Assembly (NCBI RefSeq): GCF_015207425.1
Contig: NZ_JADEWZ010000002.1
Span: 124,001-188,000 of the forward strand
Length of the DNA: 64,000 nt
Reading direction: 5' to 3'
Source of the DNA: Lusitaniella coriacea LEGE 07157
GTDB lineage: Bacteria > Cyanobacteriota > Cyanobacteriia > Cyanobacteriales > Spirulinaceae
In this document: positions 1 to 8,968 of the stretch, in pieces
Layout: each line of letters opens with the position of its first letter
How positions within the stretch are numbered: position 1 is the stretch's first letter
The notes under the pieces: model-generated
Seen by the model: the letters and a program-made list of their open reading frames with translations, nothing else
The model's database searches: none
Told to the model about the DNA's origin: nothing
Program-made: the position numbers and the translations under genes

Positions 1-314
1 ATATTGATGCTGCAATTCCTTGCGGTTTAATCGTAAATGAGCTTGTTTCAAATTCAATTAAGCACGCATTCTCTTCAGAAGAAAAAGGGAAAATATTTAT
101 CCAGACACACCTAGAAAAAGAAAGTGCTATGATCTTGAAAATTGGAGATAACGGTAAAGGTTTACCTTCGGAGTTTAACTTTGCAAAAGCAAAAACACTA
201 GGTTTAAAATTGGTAAAAAATCTCGCGCGACAGATACGAGGAGAACTTAATATTGAGTCGTCTCATGAAGGCACTCACTTAAAACTAACCTTAAATAAAA
301 AAAGTAAAGGCTAA
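1..314 (+). CDS. Sensor histidine kinase, C-terminal end (gene cut by left edge)
   Basis: The reading frame is open from base 3, so the start lies outside the window. The visible ~103 residues are the ATP-binding domain: an N-box reading NELVSNSIKHAF, then a G1 box (IGDNGKGLP), then a GLKLVKNLARQ segment and a short beta C-terminus. The N-box wording is typical of HisKA_2-type kinases rather than classical HisKA, which is a family-based inference. The stop codon is 5 nt before the receiver-GGDEF-EAL gene, whose ribosome site (AAGGA) overlaps the stop. The two are almost certainly one operon and a kinase/response-regulator pair. The sensory part cannot be seen. Confidence 0.85.
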   Translation, partial: IDAAIPCGLIVNELVSNSIKHAFSSEEKGKIFIQTHLEKESAMILKIGDNGKGLPSEFNFAKAKTLGLKLVKNLARQIRGELNIESSHEGTHLKLTLNKKSKG

Positions 315-319
315 GGATA

Positions 320-2398
320 ATGGCTAGTAAGATTCTGGTTGTTGAGGATGAAAGCATTGTTGCACAAGATATTCAAGAAACATTAGAAGGTTTGGGATAC
401 GACGTTCCAGAAATTGCCGATGCGGGGGATTTAGCAATTTCTCTTGCTGGTGAAATCAATCCAGACCTGGTTTTAATGGATGTCCGAATTATCGGCGAAA
501 TGGACGGAATCACGACCGCTCAAAAGATTGTTAATTTGTTTGACATTCCCATCATTTTCATGACCGCTCACGCGGATGAAGAAACCTTATCGAGAGCCAA
601 ACTTGCCAGTCCATTCGGATATATTATTAAGCCCTTTGAAGAGCGGGAATTGCGAACGACAATTGAAATTGCGCTCTACAAATATCAAATGGAAAAGAAA
701 TTGAAAGAAAATGCGCAATGGCTGGCAACAGTTCTTAAAAGTATTGGTGATGGTGTTATTTCAATCGATCGTGAGGGTTTTGTGACCTTTATCAATCCGA
801 TTGCGGAAAAATTGACGGGGTGGTCAATGGGAGAAGCAACTGGCTATCATTACACGCAAATTTTCGAGATTATCGACGAAACGACGCGCGCGCCCCAAGA
901 AAATCCTCTGATTCCTGCAATGGAGAAGAAAGACGTTTTTACTCTACCCGAACACACATTATTGATTCGCAAAGATCGTTCTGAAATTCCCATTGCCGAT
1001 AGCGCCGCACCGACCATTGATAGCAAGGGAAAAGTAACAGGTGGGGTGTTAGTTTTTCGCGATGAAACCGAACGCAAATTAGTCGAACAAAAATTACGCC
1101 GTCAAGCTTTTTATGACCCGCTCACCAATTTGCCCAATCGTGCGTGGTTTACCCAACGCCTCCTCGACGCGATCGCGCACATCAAGCGCAATCCGAATTA
1201 TTTATTTGCCGTTCTATTTCTAGATTTAGATCGCTTTAAAACGATCAATGATTCCCAAGGTCATACGGTAGGCGATCGGTTGCTGGTTGCGGTTGCCGAA
1301 CGACTGTCTCACTCCGTGCGATCGATCGATACTGTCGTGCGGTTGGGAGGAGATGAATTTGCAATCCTCCTCGAAGGGATTCAGGATCTTGACCATGCTT
1401 GCGAAATTTCGCGACGAATTCAACAATCCTTACAGAAACCGATTCGAGTGGATGGGGCTGAAATTTTCACCAGTGCCAGTATTGGGATTGTTTTGAGTTC
1501 CCTCGGTTACGAAGATGTTGAAGGCTTTCTGCGGGATGCAGATATTGCGATGTATAGCGCTAAAGCGCAAGGTAAAGGGCGCTATGAGGTGTTTGACGCA
1601 CAGATGCGCGATCGCGTGATCCGTTTGGTCAAAATGGAAAGCGAGTTGCGACACGCGATCGAACAACAAATGCTCTCCGTGCAATACCAACCGATTATTT
1701 CCCTCACAACCCAAGAAACGATGGGTTTTGAAGCCTTAGTACGCTGGCATCATCCCGAACGCGGTTGGATTTCGCCCGCAGAATTTATTCCCATTGCAGA
1801 GGAAACCGGATTAGTGATCCCCATTGATTGGTGGGTGCTGCAAGAAGCCTGTCGTCAGATGAAGGAATGGCAAGATCGGAAACTCACCTCATCTTTCGTG
1901 AGCGTCAATCTCTCCTGTCGTCAGTTTCTCCAACCAAATTTGGTCGAGCAGATCGAACAAACTTTAAAGAGCGTGGGGTTAGAAGCACGTTCCTTGAAGC
2001 TAGAGATTACAGAAAGCGCGATTATTGAAAACCCAGAATCCGCAGCAATTACCCTCTCGAAGCTCAAAAAAATGGGAATCGGCTTGTCTCTTGATGACTT
2101 TGGCACGGGATACTCTTCCTTGAGTTATCTGCATCGCTTCCCTGTCGATACGATTAAGATCGATCGTTCCTTTATCGATCGCATTGATAAAGAAGATGAT
2201 GGATTAGAGATCGTGCGTACTATTGTTTCGCTAACGCAGAATTTGGGGCTGGACGCGATCGCGGAAGGAGTAGAAACGAGCGAACAATTGAACCTGCTGC
2301 AACAACTGAAAAGTAATTACGGACAAGGGTACTTTTTCGCTAAACCCCTAACACCGATAGACGCGGAAAAGTGGTTGAGCTTGTCCGTCTTAAACTGA
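320..2398 (+). CDS. Response regulator with PAS, GGDEF and EAL domains (c-di-GMP turnover)
   Basis: This 692-residue cytoplasmic protein makes and/or degrades cyclic di-GMP under control of the adjacent kinase. Domains in order: receiver (about 1-125; phosphoacceptor D54, T82, K104), PAS (about 132-255), GGDEF (about 262-425) and EAL (about 440-690). The diguanylate cyclase motif is intact (GGDEF, 343-347). An RxxD product-inhibition site (RSID, 334-337) sits exactly five residues before it. The EAL domain has GFEALVRW (EAL 471-473) and DDFGTGYSSL from 592, so phosphodiesterase activity is also plausible. Which activity dominates cannot be told from sequence. ATG at 320 follows AAGGA at good spacing. 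No membrane segment is visible. Confidence 0.93.
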   Translation: MASKILVVEDESIVAQDIQETLEGLGYDVPEIADAGDLAISLAGEINPDLVLMDVRIIGEMDGITTAQKIVNLFDIPIIFMTAHADEETLSRAKLASPFGYIIKPFEERELRTTIEIALYKYQMEKKLKENAQWLATVLKSIGDGVISIDREGFVTFINPIAEKLTGWSMGEATGYHYTQIFEIIDETTRAPQENPLIPAMEKKDVFTLPEHTLLIRKDRSEIPIADSAAPTIDSKGKVTGGVLVFRDETERKLVEQKLRRQAFYDPLTNLPNRAWFTQRLLDAIAHIKRNPNYLFAVLFLDLDRFKTINDSQGHTVGDRLLVAVAERLSHSVRSIDTVVRLGGDEFAILLEGIQDLDHACEISRRIQQSLQKPIRVDGAEIFTSASIGIVLSSLGYEDVEGFLRDADIAMYSAKAQGKGRYEVFDAQMRDRVIRLVKMESELRHAIEQQMLSVQYQPIISLTTQETMGFEALVRWHHPERGWISPAEFIPIAEETGLVIPIDWWVLQEACRQMKEWQDRKLTSSFVSVNLSCRQFLQPNLVEQIEQTLKSVGLEARSLKLEITESAIIENPESAAITLSKLKKMGIGLSLDDFGTGYSSLSYLHRFPVDTIKIDRSFIDRIDKEDDGLEIVRTIVSLTQNLGLDAIAEGVETSEQLNLLQQLKSNYGQGYFFAKPLTPIDAEKWLSLSVLN

Positions 2399-2406
2399 AC
2401 CAGGAT

Positions 2407-2622
2407 TTAAGCATCGAGTTTCACCTCAAAATTAACGCCAGCACCCGACTCAGAAGCCGTCACTTGCAGATTCCCCTCATCATCCAAACTCAAATTAATC
2501 GAAACGGCAGCATCGGGTCGAGCTTCCGTTGTTGGAGTCCCAGAACTATCGGTAATTTGCGCGCCAGGAATTCCCACCTCAATCACAATCCCATCCTCTA
2601 ATTCAATGCGCTGCTTGGTCAT
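2407..2622 (-). CDS. Small conserved protein of unknown function (71 aa)
   Basis: I start the gene at the ATG at 2622 (MTKQRIELEDG), which is preceded by GGAG seven bases upstream. The frame stays open further upstream, but that stretch reads as low-complexity basic sequence overlapping the phosphatase tail. The peptide begins with an acidic-hydrophobic beta-strand pattern and ends with VNFEVKLDA. It has no cysteine, signal peptide or membrane segment. The opening resembles small cyanobacterial proteins found beside proteases or phosphatases, but I do not assign a function. It lies 67 nt downstream of the PP2C gene on the same strand and is probably co-transcribed with it. Confidence 0.7.
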   Translation of the reverse strand: MTKQRIELEDGIVIEVGIPGAQITDSSGTPTTEARPDAAVSINLSLDDEGNLQVTASESGAGVNFEVKLDA

Positions 2623-2689
2623 TTTTTTTCTCCGCGATGGATTCCACACCCATTGTGGCAAGGGGAAATGTCTGATGCAACCATCTTTT

Positions 2690-4681
2690 TTACTCAGAGT
2701 CTCCCGGCTCTGAAAAGGGCGATGATGAGGGAGTTTCCGGTTCAACCTGTTCTGGAGTGGGCGAAGAAGCGGGGGTTTCTGACTCTTGATCCGTTTGAAT
2801 TTGCCAGCGCAGAAGCAAAACCATGACACCCACAAGGGCGGTGAGTAACAATAATTTAATGACCCACCCAATGCCCTCTCCCGAATCTTCCTCTTCTAGG
2901 ATGCCAGTTTCAGTTTCTTCCACCGCTCTAGCTGGCATTGCTGAAGCCTCCACGGGTGCGACTTCTTCTTCAACGGGCAATTCTTCTTCTGCGGTTTCCA
3001 ACGGTTTTTCTATTTCGATTGCTTTTTGGGCGCTTCCCTTGGGCAGTTCTGCTAAATTAACCAGGACGGGATTTTGAGGCATGATGCCGTAGAGCGTCGC
3101 CACGCCTGAAATGTTATCTTGACCGTTTTTTTCGTTTGCGCGGCGAATTAACTCTTTAAGGGCAGCTTCCAAAGAGATTTTTCCCCGAATAGCATCGGGA
3201 ATCACCGCAGACCAAGACTCCTCAACAACATCACCATCGCTCAACCCGTCGGAACACAACAAAAGTACGCCATCCTCTTCAATAATCAATCGCTGCACGG
3301 TGGGACGCAATAGTTCTGCGTTGCGGGTTCCCAATGCCTGGGTAAGCGCTCGCGCGTCGGGGCGTTGTTGCGCCTTGTGTTCCAAACTGCGCGCTCGGCA
3401 CACTTCTCGCGTTACCACATCATCATCTACGGTGAGTTGCTGGCAGTAGTGGGTTGTAATCCAGTAGGCTCGACTGTCGCCAACGTGAGCGAGATAAAGT
3501 TCGTGGCTGTTGCGCGTTCCCCCGTTGGAAGTGGCAATTTGTTGGGGGAGTTGCAGGGTCATCACAAGGGTGGTTGCCATGCGTCGCTGGGACTCGCGTC
3601 CTTGTTGGTCATTGCGAGACGCGATCGCGTTATTGGCAATACGGATGGTTGCGGCGAGTTGTTCTTTGACCAAATCCGGGGTCATCACTTCCGGATCTTC
3701 GGCGATTTCTGCCAAAAGCGCCCGTGCTTGCAACTTAAGGGACTGTACCGCCATTTGACTCGCAACCTCTCCCCCTTCGTGTCCGCCAATCCCATCGCAG
3801 ACAATGGCGAAATGGGAACTGAGTCGATCCTGCCATTGGGTTCCGTTGGCGATTAAATCTGCGGCAATGGGATAGCAACTATCTTCATTATGGGTGGGAA
3901 TGCGACCTTGCTCCGTCGCTCCGGTAACGGTAACGCGCAGGGGATATTGCGATGCTTGGTTGAGTAAGTCTGCATTGAGGGCATTAGCAATCGTGGTGAG
4001 GGCAAGGCCTTCCGTTTTTAAAAAGATGATTATTTCTTCTAGGAAGGAGGCAATTGCCACATTTGCGTCAGGGAGAAGGGGTTCCCAGCTTTGTGCCAAT
4101 TGCAGCAGGGTTGCGGGAGATGCATCGCTGACAACGGCAACGGCTGCGGCGGAGAGTTGGCGGGCAATTGAACTCGGTTCTTCCTCAGCGCGGTCTGTTG
4201 CGGGCAAATCGCGATGAAACTCCAGAACCCGAACCCGCCATCCTTCAACTCGCACATTTTCGGGGACGAGCAATGTTGAAGCCACTCCCGATTCTTTTAA
4301 GGGAGTCCACAGGTTGAGAATTTGCCACAGCCAATACATTTGGCGCGTGGGGGATGCCTCAGACCAAACCTCTTGTAAGGTGGGGTAGAGGTTGCCCTGG
4401 CGGTCGATGGGAGCGTTTTTGAGGAGCGGAACCAAACTTCCTTCGAGTTCGATCGTTCCGTAGAGGTTGGGGAGGTGAAGTTGGTGGGAAAAAAGCCGCA
4501 GGTAGGGGAAAAGGAAGGAGGGAATGGGTTCGGCGAAGGGGGGAGGTTCTTCAGGACGAGTATCTTGCCAAATATGTGTCGCGCGCACCAGAAAGCGATC
4601 CGCCACGCGATCGGGAAAGGAAAACTGGGCGGCAAGGGGATGGGCGACCCAAAGATAGGGATGCGGCTGGGAACTGTTCAT
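2690..4681 (-). CDS. Membrane-anchored PP2C-type serine/threonine phosphatase
   Basis: This 663-residue protein carries a metal-dependent PPM/PP2C domain at about 245-530. The metal and catalytic motifs are present: NED (265-267), DGIGGHEGGE (from 296), GDSR (401-404), SDGLSD (477-482) and GQDN (520-523). An acidic Pro/Glu-rich linker leads to one membrane helix at about 606-626 and a short Pro/Ser/Glu-rich tail. The first ~240 residues are a separate region with a Trp-rich patch (YWLWQILNLW). I see no kinase catalytic motifs in it, though it could be a kinase-like remnant. The expected role is dephosphorylation of Ser/Thr-kinase targets or anti-sigma-type switches at the inner face of the membrane. 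No kinase gene is adjacent. Confidence 0.88.
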   Translation of the reverse strand: MNSSQPHPYLWVAHPLAAQFSFPDRVADRFLVRATHIWQDTRPEEPPPFAEPIPSFLFPYLRLFSHQLHLPNLYGTIELEGSLVPLLKNAPIDRQGNLYPTLQEVWSEASPTRQMYWLWQILNLWTPLKESGVASTLLVPENVRVEGWRVRVLEFHRDLPATDRAEEEPSSIARQLSAAAVAVVSDASPATLLQLAQSWEPLLPDANVAIASFLEEIIIFLKTEGLALTTIANALNADLLNQASQYPLRVTVTGATEQGRIPTHNEDSCYPIAADLIANGTQWQDRLSSHFAIVCDGIGGHEGGEVASQMAVQSLKLQARALLAEIAEDPEVMTPDLVKEQLAATIRIANNAIASRNDQQGRESQRRMATTLVMTLQLPQQIATSNGGTRNSHELYLAHVGDSRAYWITTHYCQQLTVDDDVVTREVCRARSLEHKAQQRPDARALTQALGTRNAELLRPTVQRLIIEEDGVLLLCSDGLSDGDVVEESWSAVIPDAIRGKISLEAALKELIRRANEKNGQDNISGVATLYGIMPQNPVLVNLAELPKGSAQKAIEIEKPLETAEEELPVEEEVAPVEASAMPARAVEETETGILEEEDSGEGIGWVIKLLLLTALVGVMVLLLRWQIQTDQESETPASSPTPEQVEPETPSSSPFSEPGDSE

Positions 4682-4905
4682 TTTTCTGCGATACCGCGAC
4701 TTTCATTAGACTCACATCTTGCAACAATCGCGGGGGATTTGCAAGGGAAGGGAGACGAACAATCTGAATTTTTTTAGGTATTTTTAGGAAAGCGCTCGAT
4801 TGTTCGTGTAGCTTTAGAAAATGGGAGAATTGTATAAGTCGCGTGCCGCCCTTTGGGTCGATCCCTTCGCACATTTGTTCTCTCAAAACCCTATTTTCAA
4901 TTGTG

Positions 4906-5361
4906 ATGGCGATGCCTACTGCCGTTTATCTCCTCAGTCCAACCATTTTGTGGATTGTTGTGGGTGCAATTCTTTGTTTGATGGAATTTTTCTTTCCCTC
5001 TGCTTTTATCGAGTTCATGATGGGCATCGGCGCGTTGCTGGTGGCAGGGGTTTCGTTATTCGTGCCGTCTTTTCCCCTTCAAGTTACCCTGTGGTTGTTA
5101 TTTTCCACGATCCTCATCATCCTATCTCGGCGCGTTTTTACCCCAAAACGCAGAACCTCGAACCTCGGCGAGGATCGCGAAGGAGAAACCCTGACGGAAA
5201 TTCAACCCGGACAAGCGGGACGAGTTTTGTATGAGGGAAGTTCCTGGCGAGCAAAATGTGGGGACGAAGAGCAGTTCCTGGTTTCTGGGGAACCTGTTTA
5301 TATTATTGGGCGCGAAGGGAATACTTTGATTGTGATGCCCAAAAATCTGTTGCAGTCTTAA
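4906..5361 (+). CDS. NfeD family membrane protein
   Basis: The product has hydrophobic helices at the N-terminus (YLLSPTILWIVVGAILCLM and following) and a C-terminal soluble OB-fold-like part with the NfeD pattern of glycine-rich strands (GQAGRVLYEGSSW, VSGEPVYIIGREGNTLIV). I prefer the ATG at 4906; an upstream in-frame ATG at 4843 adds 21 residues that interrupt the membrane topology. The gene lies 74 nt upstream of an SPFH protein. NfeD-SPFH pairs are a well-known operon type in which NfeD partners a stomatin/flotillin-like scaffold in membrane microdomains. The short length (151 aa) fits the protease-less NfeD1b class. Confidence 0.85.
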   Translation: MAMPTAVYLLSPTILWIVVGAILCLMEFFFPSAFIEFMMGIGALLVAGVSLFVPSFPLQVTLWLLFSTILIILSRRVFTPKRRTSNLGEDREGETLTEIQPGQAGRVLYEGSSWRAKCGDEEQFLVSGEPVYIIGREGNTLIVMPKNLLQS

Positions 5362-5435
5362 TGGGTATCAAGGATCGGTTTTCCTCGCTTTTTAAGGTCA
5401 TTTGTTGAAAACAATTTTTGTGGAGATGTTTGAGA

Positions 5436-6410
5436 ATGGGAGAATTTGTCTTACTGGTATTTTTAGCCCTTGGCGGCTCTGCGTTGGCGGGTTCGGTGAA
5501 AATCGTCAATGAAAAAAATGAGTATTTGGTGGAAAGTTTGGGGAGTTATAAAAAGAAGCTAGAATCGGGGTTAAATTTGGTTACGCCGTTCATTGACAAG
5601 GTGGTTTATAAAGAAACCATACGCGAAAAAGTTCTCGACGTTCCGCCTCAATCTTGCATCACGAAAGACAATGTGGGGATTAGCGTTGATGCGGTTGTGT
5701 ATTGGCGCATTATGGATATGTACAAAGCGTACTATAAGGTCGAGAATTTGCGCGATGCGATCGTTAATTTGGTATTGACCCAAATTCGCTCGGAAATGGG
5801 CAAACTCGAATTGGATCAAACCTTTACCGCGCGATCGGAAATTAATGAAATTCTCCTGCGGGAACTCGATTTGGCAACAGATCCTTGGGGAGTTAAAGTG
5901 ACGCGGGTTGAATTGCGCGATATCGTCCCTTCCAGAGCCGTGCAGGACTCGATGGAGTTGCAAATGGCAGCCGAACGGAAAAAGCGCGCCGCTATTCTAA
6001 CCTCGGAAGGGGAACGGGACTCGGCGGTTAATTCCGCACAAGGGAAGGCAGAGGCACAGGTTTTAGATGCGGAAGCGCAGAAAAAAGCCGCGATCCTGCG
6101 CGCTGAAGCTCAAGCACAGCAGGAGGTTCTCAAGGCTCAAGCGACAGCGAGAGCGCTGGATATTGTCACTGACAAACTTAAATCCGATCCTCGCGCTCGC
6201 GAAGCGCTTCAGTTTCTTTTGGCGCAGAATTATTTGGAAATGGGCAAAACGATTGGGAGTAGCGAGAGTAGTAAGGTCATGTTTATGGATCCGCGTAATA
6301 TGATTTCTACTTTGGAAGGAATGCGTTCGATGGTTGGCGACAGTAAAAATGGCGAGACTTCTTCTTTGAACTGGGAGTTGGATAAAATCGATCGTCATTC
6401 TGCTGGTTAG
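5436..6410 (+). CDS. SPFH domain (stomatin/paraslipin-like) membrane scaffold protein
   Basis: This 324-residue protein has one N-terminal hydrophobic anchor ([16 protein letters not shown]), then a prohibitin/SPFH domain (about 25-185) with the typical [20 protein letters not shown] strand. An Ala/Glu/Lys-rich coiled coil follows (about 190-265), as in stomatins and QmcA. The start is the ATG at 5436 with GGAG ten bases upstream; an in-frame TTG at 5418 is less likely. Family members oligomerise at membranes and control local proteolysis or lipid domains. The NfeD gene upstream is the expected partner, and the two are transcribed together. Confidence 0.9.
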   Translation: MGEFVLLVFLALGGSALAGSVKIVNEKNEYLVESLGSYKKKLESGLNLVTPFIDKVVYKETIREKVLDVPPQSCITKDNVGISVDAVVYWRIMDMYKAYYKVENLRDAIVNLVLTQIRSEMGKLELDQTFTARSEINEILLRELDLATDPWGVKVTRVELRDIVPSRAVQDSMELQMAAERKKRAAILTSEGERDSAVNSAQGKAEAQVLDAEAQKKAAILRAEAQAQQEVLKAQATARALDIVTDKLKSDPRAREALQFLLAQNYLEMGKTIGSSESSKVMFMDPRNMISTLEGMRSMVGDSKNGETSSLNWELDKIDRHSAG

Positions 6411-6438
6411 TTCATCTCTTATCAACCCTCCCTGCCAT

Positions 6439-6490
6439 AAAAAATGTCCCCAGTTCCCTCAAATCAGAGATTGAGAACTGAACTGGGGAC
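6439..6490 (-). terminator. Rho-independent terminator of the PEP-CTERM gene
   Basis: A perfect 11-bp stem (arms 6446-6456 and 6480-6490) encloses a second 5-bp stem (6458-6462 with 6471-6475). On the minus strand the stem is followed by a run of six T (complement of 6439-6444). It lies 24 nt past the stop of the minus-strand gene. The same hairpin could also slow transcription from the SPFH gene on the other side, but that direction has only a weak T tract. Confidence 0.85.
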
Positions 6491-6513
6491 TTTGCTAATT
6501 CGATCCGCTAGTC

Positions 6514-7365
6514 TTACTTACTTGCTTTGCGACGGCGGGAAGCAGCAAACATTCCGCAAACGACGGCTAAACCAGCAAGGGTTCCAGGCTCAGGAACCGA
6601 AGCAGGAGGATTGTTGCGTTCGGCAGAAGCACCAACAAACTTCCAGTCAGGTCCATTGAATCCTCTTTCGCTAATGAAGCGCACGCCGCTAACAGGAGCA
6701 TCGATTCCGAAATCAGCCATACTGATACCGAGGGAGGCAACTTTCTGGGCCCGACCAATTTCTAAGGTGTCAATGCTGAAGCCTGCATCCGTCCATCCGT
6801 TAATTCCTTGACCGCCATTTTGCCTTGCATCTCTGGAATTAATCGTTAAAGCGTTACCAATAAGACTACCTGTTGCATCAAGGGCTTGAACTTTCAGCTT
6901 ACTGTTTTGTCCCCGCTCCCAAACAAACAAGTTATCTAGAGCTTTGTCGAAGAATAGGTCAATAGCAAAGCTACCTCTATCTTCTGTGTCAATAATGCTG
7001 TTGAGGTTCAAGTTACCTAAAGCAGCGACGACACCCGCTTCGTTTACTCTTTCTTGGCTTAATCCAACAGTGGCGAGATCGCCCATATCAGCGCTTGCGG
7101 CTCCGGTGTTGCCTCCGGTATAGAGATCGTTGCTAACAATTTTGGCAGACTGAACGACAGAGAACTGGTCGATTGTTTCGCCATTTTCCAGGACAACAGA
7201 ATCTAACCAAATATTTCCTTTGACTAGATTGCTACCACTGAGATCGGCTGTGTAGTTTGTTCTAAAAGGATTAGCTTGGGCGGGATTTGCCGCGATCGCG
7301 CCTCCAGCGATAAGGCTCGCGCAGACAACAGCAGTTTTAAGGGAAAGAGATTTAGAGTTTCTCAT
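6514..7365 (-). CDS. PEP-CTERM exosortase-dependent surface protein
   Basis: The 283-residue protein has an N-terminal signal peptide (hydrophobic core about 11-26, cleavage probably near AQA-NP at 31) and a C-terminal sorting signal. That signal consists of VPEP at 257-260, a hydrophobic segment (LAGLAVVCGMFA) and a basic end (SRRRKASK). Proteins of this type are exported, then cut and processed by an exosortase. The middle is Gly/Asn/Asp-rich with no enzyme motif. Passages such as FDKALDNLFVWERG recall the cyanobacterial XDP2 surface-protein group, from memory only. No exosortase gene is in the window. AGGAG precedes the ATG, and a strong terminator follows. Confidence 0.9.
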   Translation of the reverse strand: MRNSKSLSLKTAVVCASLIAGGAIAANPAQANPFRTNYTADLSGSNLVKGNIWLDSVVLENGETIDQFSVVQSAKIVSNDLYTGGNTGAASADMGDLATVGLSQERVNEAGVVAALGNLNLNSIIDTEDRGSFAIDLFFDKALDNLFVWERGQNSKLKVQALDATGSLIGNALTINSRDARQNGGQGINGWTDAGFSIDTLEIGRAQKVASLGISMADFGIDAPVSGVRFISERGFNGPDWKFVGASAERNNPPASVPEPGTLAGLAVVCGMFAASRRRKASK

Positions 7366-7859
7366 TATTGTTAATACTCCTTGTTGGGTTAATGAAATAG
7401 TGATGGTCTATTGAATAAGAGCAGCAGTTTGAGGTGATTTTGAATTGAACTCGTACTAACTCTTCTCTGTAGATAAGCACCCAACTTTGTGTAACTTTTT
7501 TTACCTGATGCTATTAATATATCTTAAACTTTTCGAGAGCGCAAGGGAGAAGCTCGATCTTCTTGAAATCTTTAAAGTCCAGTGAGGGCAAGTACAATCG
7601 CGGAAAAATCTTCATGACTCTGAATGAGTTTATCTATAAAAAGAGATTTGTTTATTCAGTCATAAAAATAACATTGTTACTAGTGAGTGAGAGTAATTAC
7701 TGAGGTGGTGACCTGCAAGTAAAATGCTCCCTTTTTATTCAAAGCGAGCAAAGAGGGATTTTTCTCGCGCGATCGCGCGAGAAACAATCTAGCTAACTAA
7801 AATTTTAATTAATAACGAAAATCGAAAAGGTCTTGCTTCTAGATGGATATACTTGCGAC
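7366..7859. other. 494-nt intergenic region
   Basis: This is an AT-rich spacer between two minus-strand genes. The right part of the PEP-CTERM leader probably contains that gene's promoter, but I find no convincing -35/-10 pair. A weak stem (TCCCT at 7728, AGGGA at 7753, then TTTTT) could stop plus-strand transcripts. The HIP1 palindrome listed separately lies just beyond. No open frame here looks coding. Confidence 0.5.
7761..7784. terminator. Perfect 24-bp palindrome built on a HIP1 core
   Basis: The sequence reads identically on both strands: TTTCTCGCGCGA followed by its reverse complement, with GCGATCGC at the centre. It sits 75 nt downstream of the metallo-hydrolase gene on the minus strand. 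As RNA it can form a GC-rich hairpin flanked by U on the 3' side, so it may act as a terminator in either direction. The terminator role is inference. Confidence 0.45.
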
Positions 7860-8771
7860 TTATCGCGCTAAATCGGCGTAAACGATTTGCAAAAACTGTT
7901 CGGTACTGAGAAATCCCTGACCCCAGGTTGAGGGAAAATCTGCCATTGGTTCGGAGGCGATGAAGTCTTCCGAGGACATTCCTTTGTCAATTGCTACCTT
8001 AACGCGATCGCGCACGGTCTTTAACATCTCCAGGTAAACCATGAGTTCCGCCTGATTAGAAAGGGGACCATGACCGGGAATAATGTGCGTTTCATCATCA
8101 ATCAGAAGCGACAGTCCTTCTATGGCTGCAATCATTCCCTCAATCGATCCGCCGCTTTCCACATCAATAAAGGGATAAAACCCATTAAAATAGGTGTCGC
8201 CAGTGTGGATAATGTTGGCTTCCTTAAAGTGAACGATCGCGTCCCCATCCGTATGGGCTGAATCGACGTGAAAAGCGTGAATCGTTTCGCCATTGAGGTG
8301 AAACGTCATGGTGTCGTTGAAAGTAATAATCGGAAGTGCAGCGGTGGGAGAAGGGGGAAATGTGCGCCCAATTACCTCGATAATTTGTTCGGTACTCATG
8401 CGATCTCGCACGTTATCATGAGCGACGATGACAACTCCCGCTTTCCCAAAATTCTCGTTCCCCCCTGTGTGGTCGAAGTGCCAGTGGGTATTAATTAAAA
8501 AGCGCACGGGTTCGCTACTGATAGTGCGAATTGCCGCAACAATTTTCTCGGTGAGGGGAGCAAATTGATCGTCGATAAGAAAAACACCGTCCTCGCCCGC
8601 AGAAACGCCAATATTTCCCCCTTCCCCAACGAGCATATAAATTCCATCTCGCAGGGGGATGGTTTCAATTTGAACGCTTTCAAAGTCTGGAGTTTGGGCA
8701 AAAAGGGGCGTTGCACCTAACGCGAAACTCGCACTGACAAGAAGGGTACCGATCGGATTGAGCAGACGCAT
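7860..8771 (-). CDS. Secreted metallo-beta-lactamase-fold hydrolase
   Basis: I start at the ATG at 8771 (MRLLNPIGTLL) because it gives a clean signal peptide ending TPLFAQ (about residue 27). Upstream in-frame codons translate a dispersed repeat instead. The mature enzyme (303 aa with signal) carries the zinc motif HWHFDH at about residues 96-101, then a later His (VDSAHTDGD), the bridging Asp in HTGDTYFNG and a final His in IIPGHGPL. This set defines an active MBL-fold hydrolase. It resembles the SoxH/quinoprotein-associated periplasmic group more than true beta-lactamases. The substrate is unknown. Confidence 0.88.
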   Translation of the reverse strand: MRLLNPIGTLLVSASFALGATPLFAQTPDFESVQIETIPLRDGIYMLVGEGGNIGVSAGEDGVFLIDDQFAPLTEKIVAAIRTISSEPVRFLINTHWHFDHTGGNENFGKAGVVIVAHDNVRDRMSTEQIIEVIGRTFPPSPTAALPIITFNDTMTFHLNGETIHAFHVDSAHTDGDAIVHFKEANIIHTGDTYFNGFYPFIDVESGGSIEGMIAAIEGLSLLIDDETHIIPGHGPLSNQAELMVYLEMLKTVRDRVKVAIDKGMSSEDFIASEPMADFPSTWGQGFLSTEQFLQIVYADLAR

Positions 8772-8810
8772 AATATCAAATAGTTTTGAGTTTGCTGAAC
8801 GGGGTGGACG

Positions 8811-8855
8811 CGGCACTTCGACACGCTCAGTGACCGGGAGACACGGAGACACGGC
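8811..8855 (+). repeat. Dispersed repeat with cacttcgacacgctcagtg core
   Basis: This short copy has the core (ggcacttcgacacgctcag, tgaccggg) followed by gacacggagacacgg-type low-complexity sequence. The same core recurs near 26753, 36258 (reversed) and 52430. It lies just upstream of the metallo-hydrolase start and extends that gene's frame artificially. Confidence 0.8.
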
Positions 8856-8968
8856 GAGAAAGAACATTGTGAAGGAGAGTCTATGGATTGGGATACTCTA
8901 AGCTCGATCTGGGCGAGATTCAAGAGCAATTGCTTCAATATAGCGTTTTCTCATCGGGCGATCGCGTT

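Noticed and set aside
2623-2871. Upstream extension of the small minus-strand gene to 154 residues
   Set aside because: The extra part overlaps the phosphatase tail in another frame and is low-complexity and basic. The internal ATG has a good ribosome site.
3365-3856. 163-codon frame antisense to the PP2C gene
   Set aside because: It is a shadow of the phosphatase frame. The sense frame carries all PP2C motifs.
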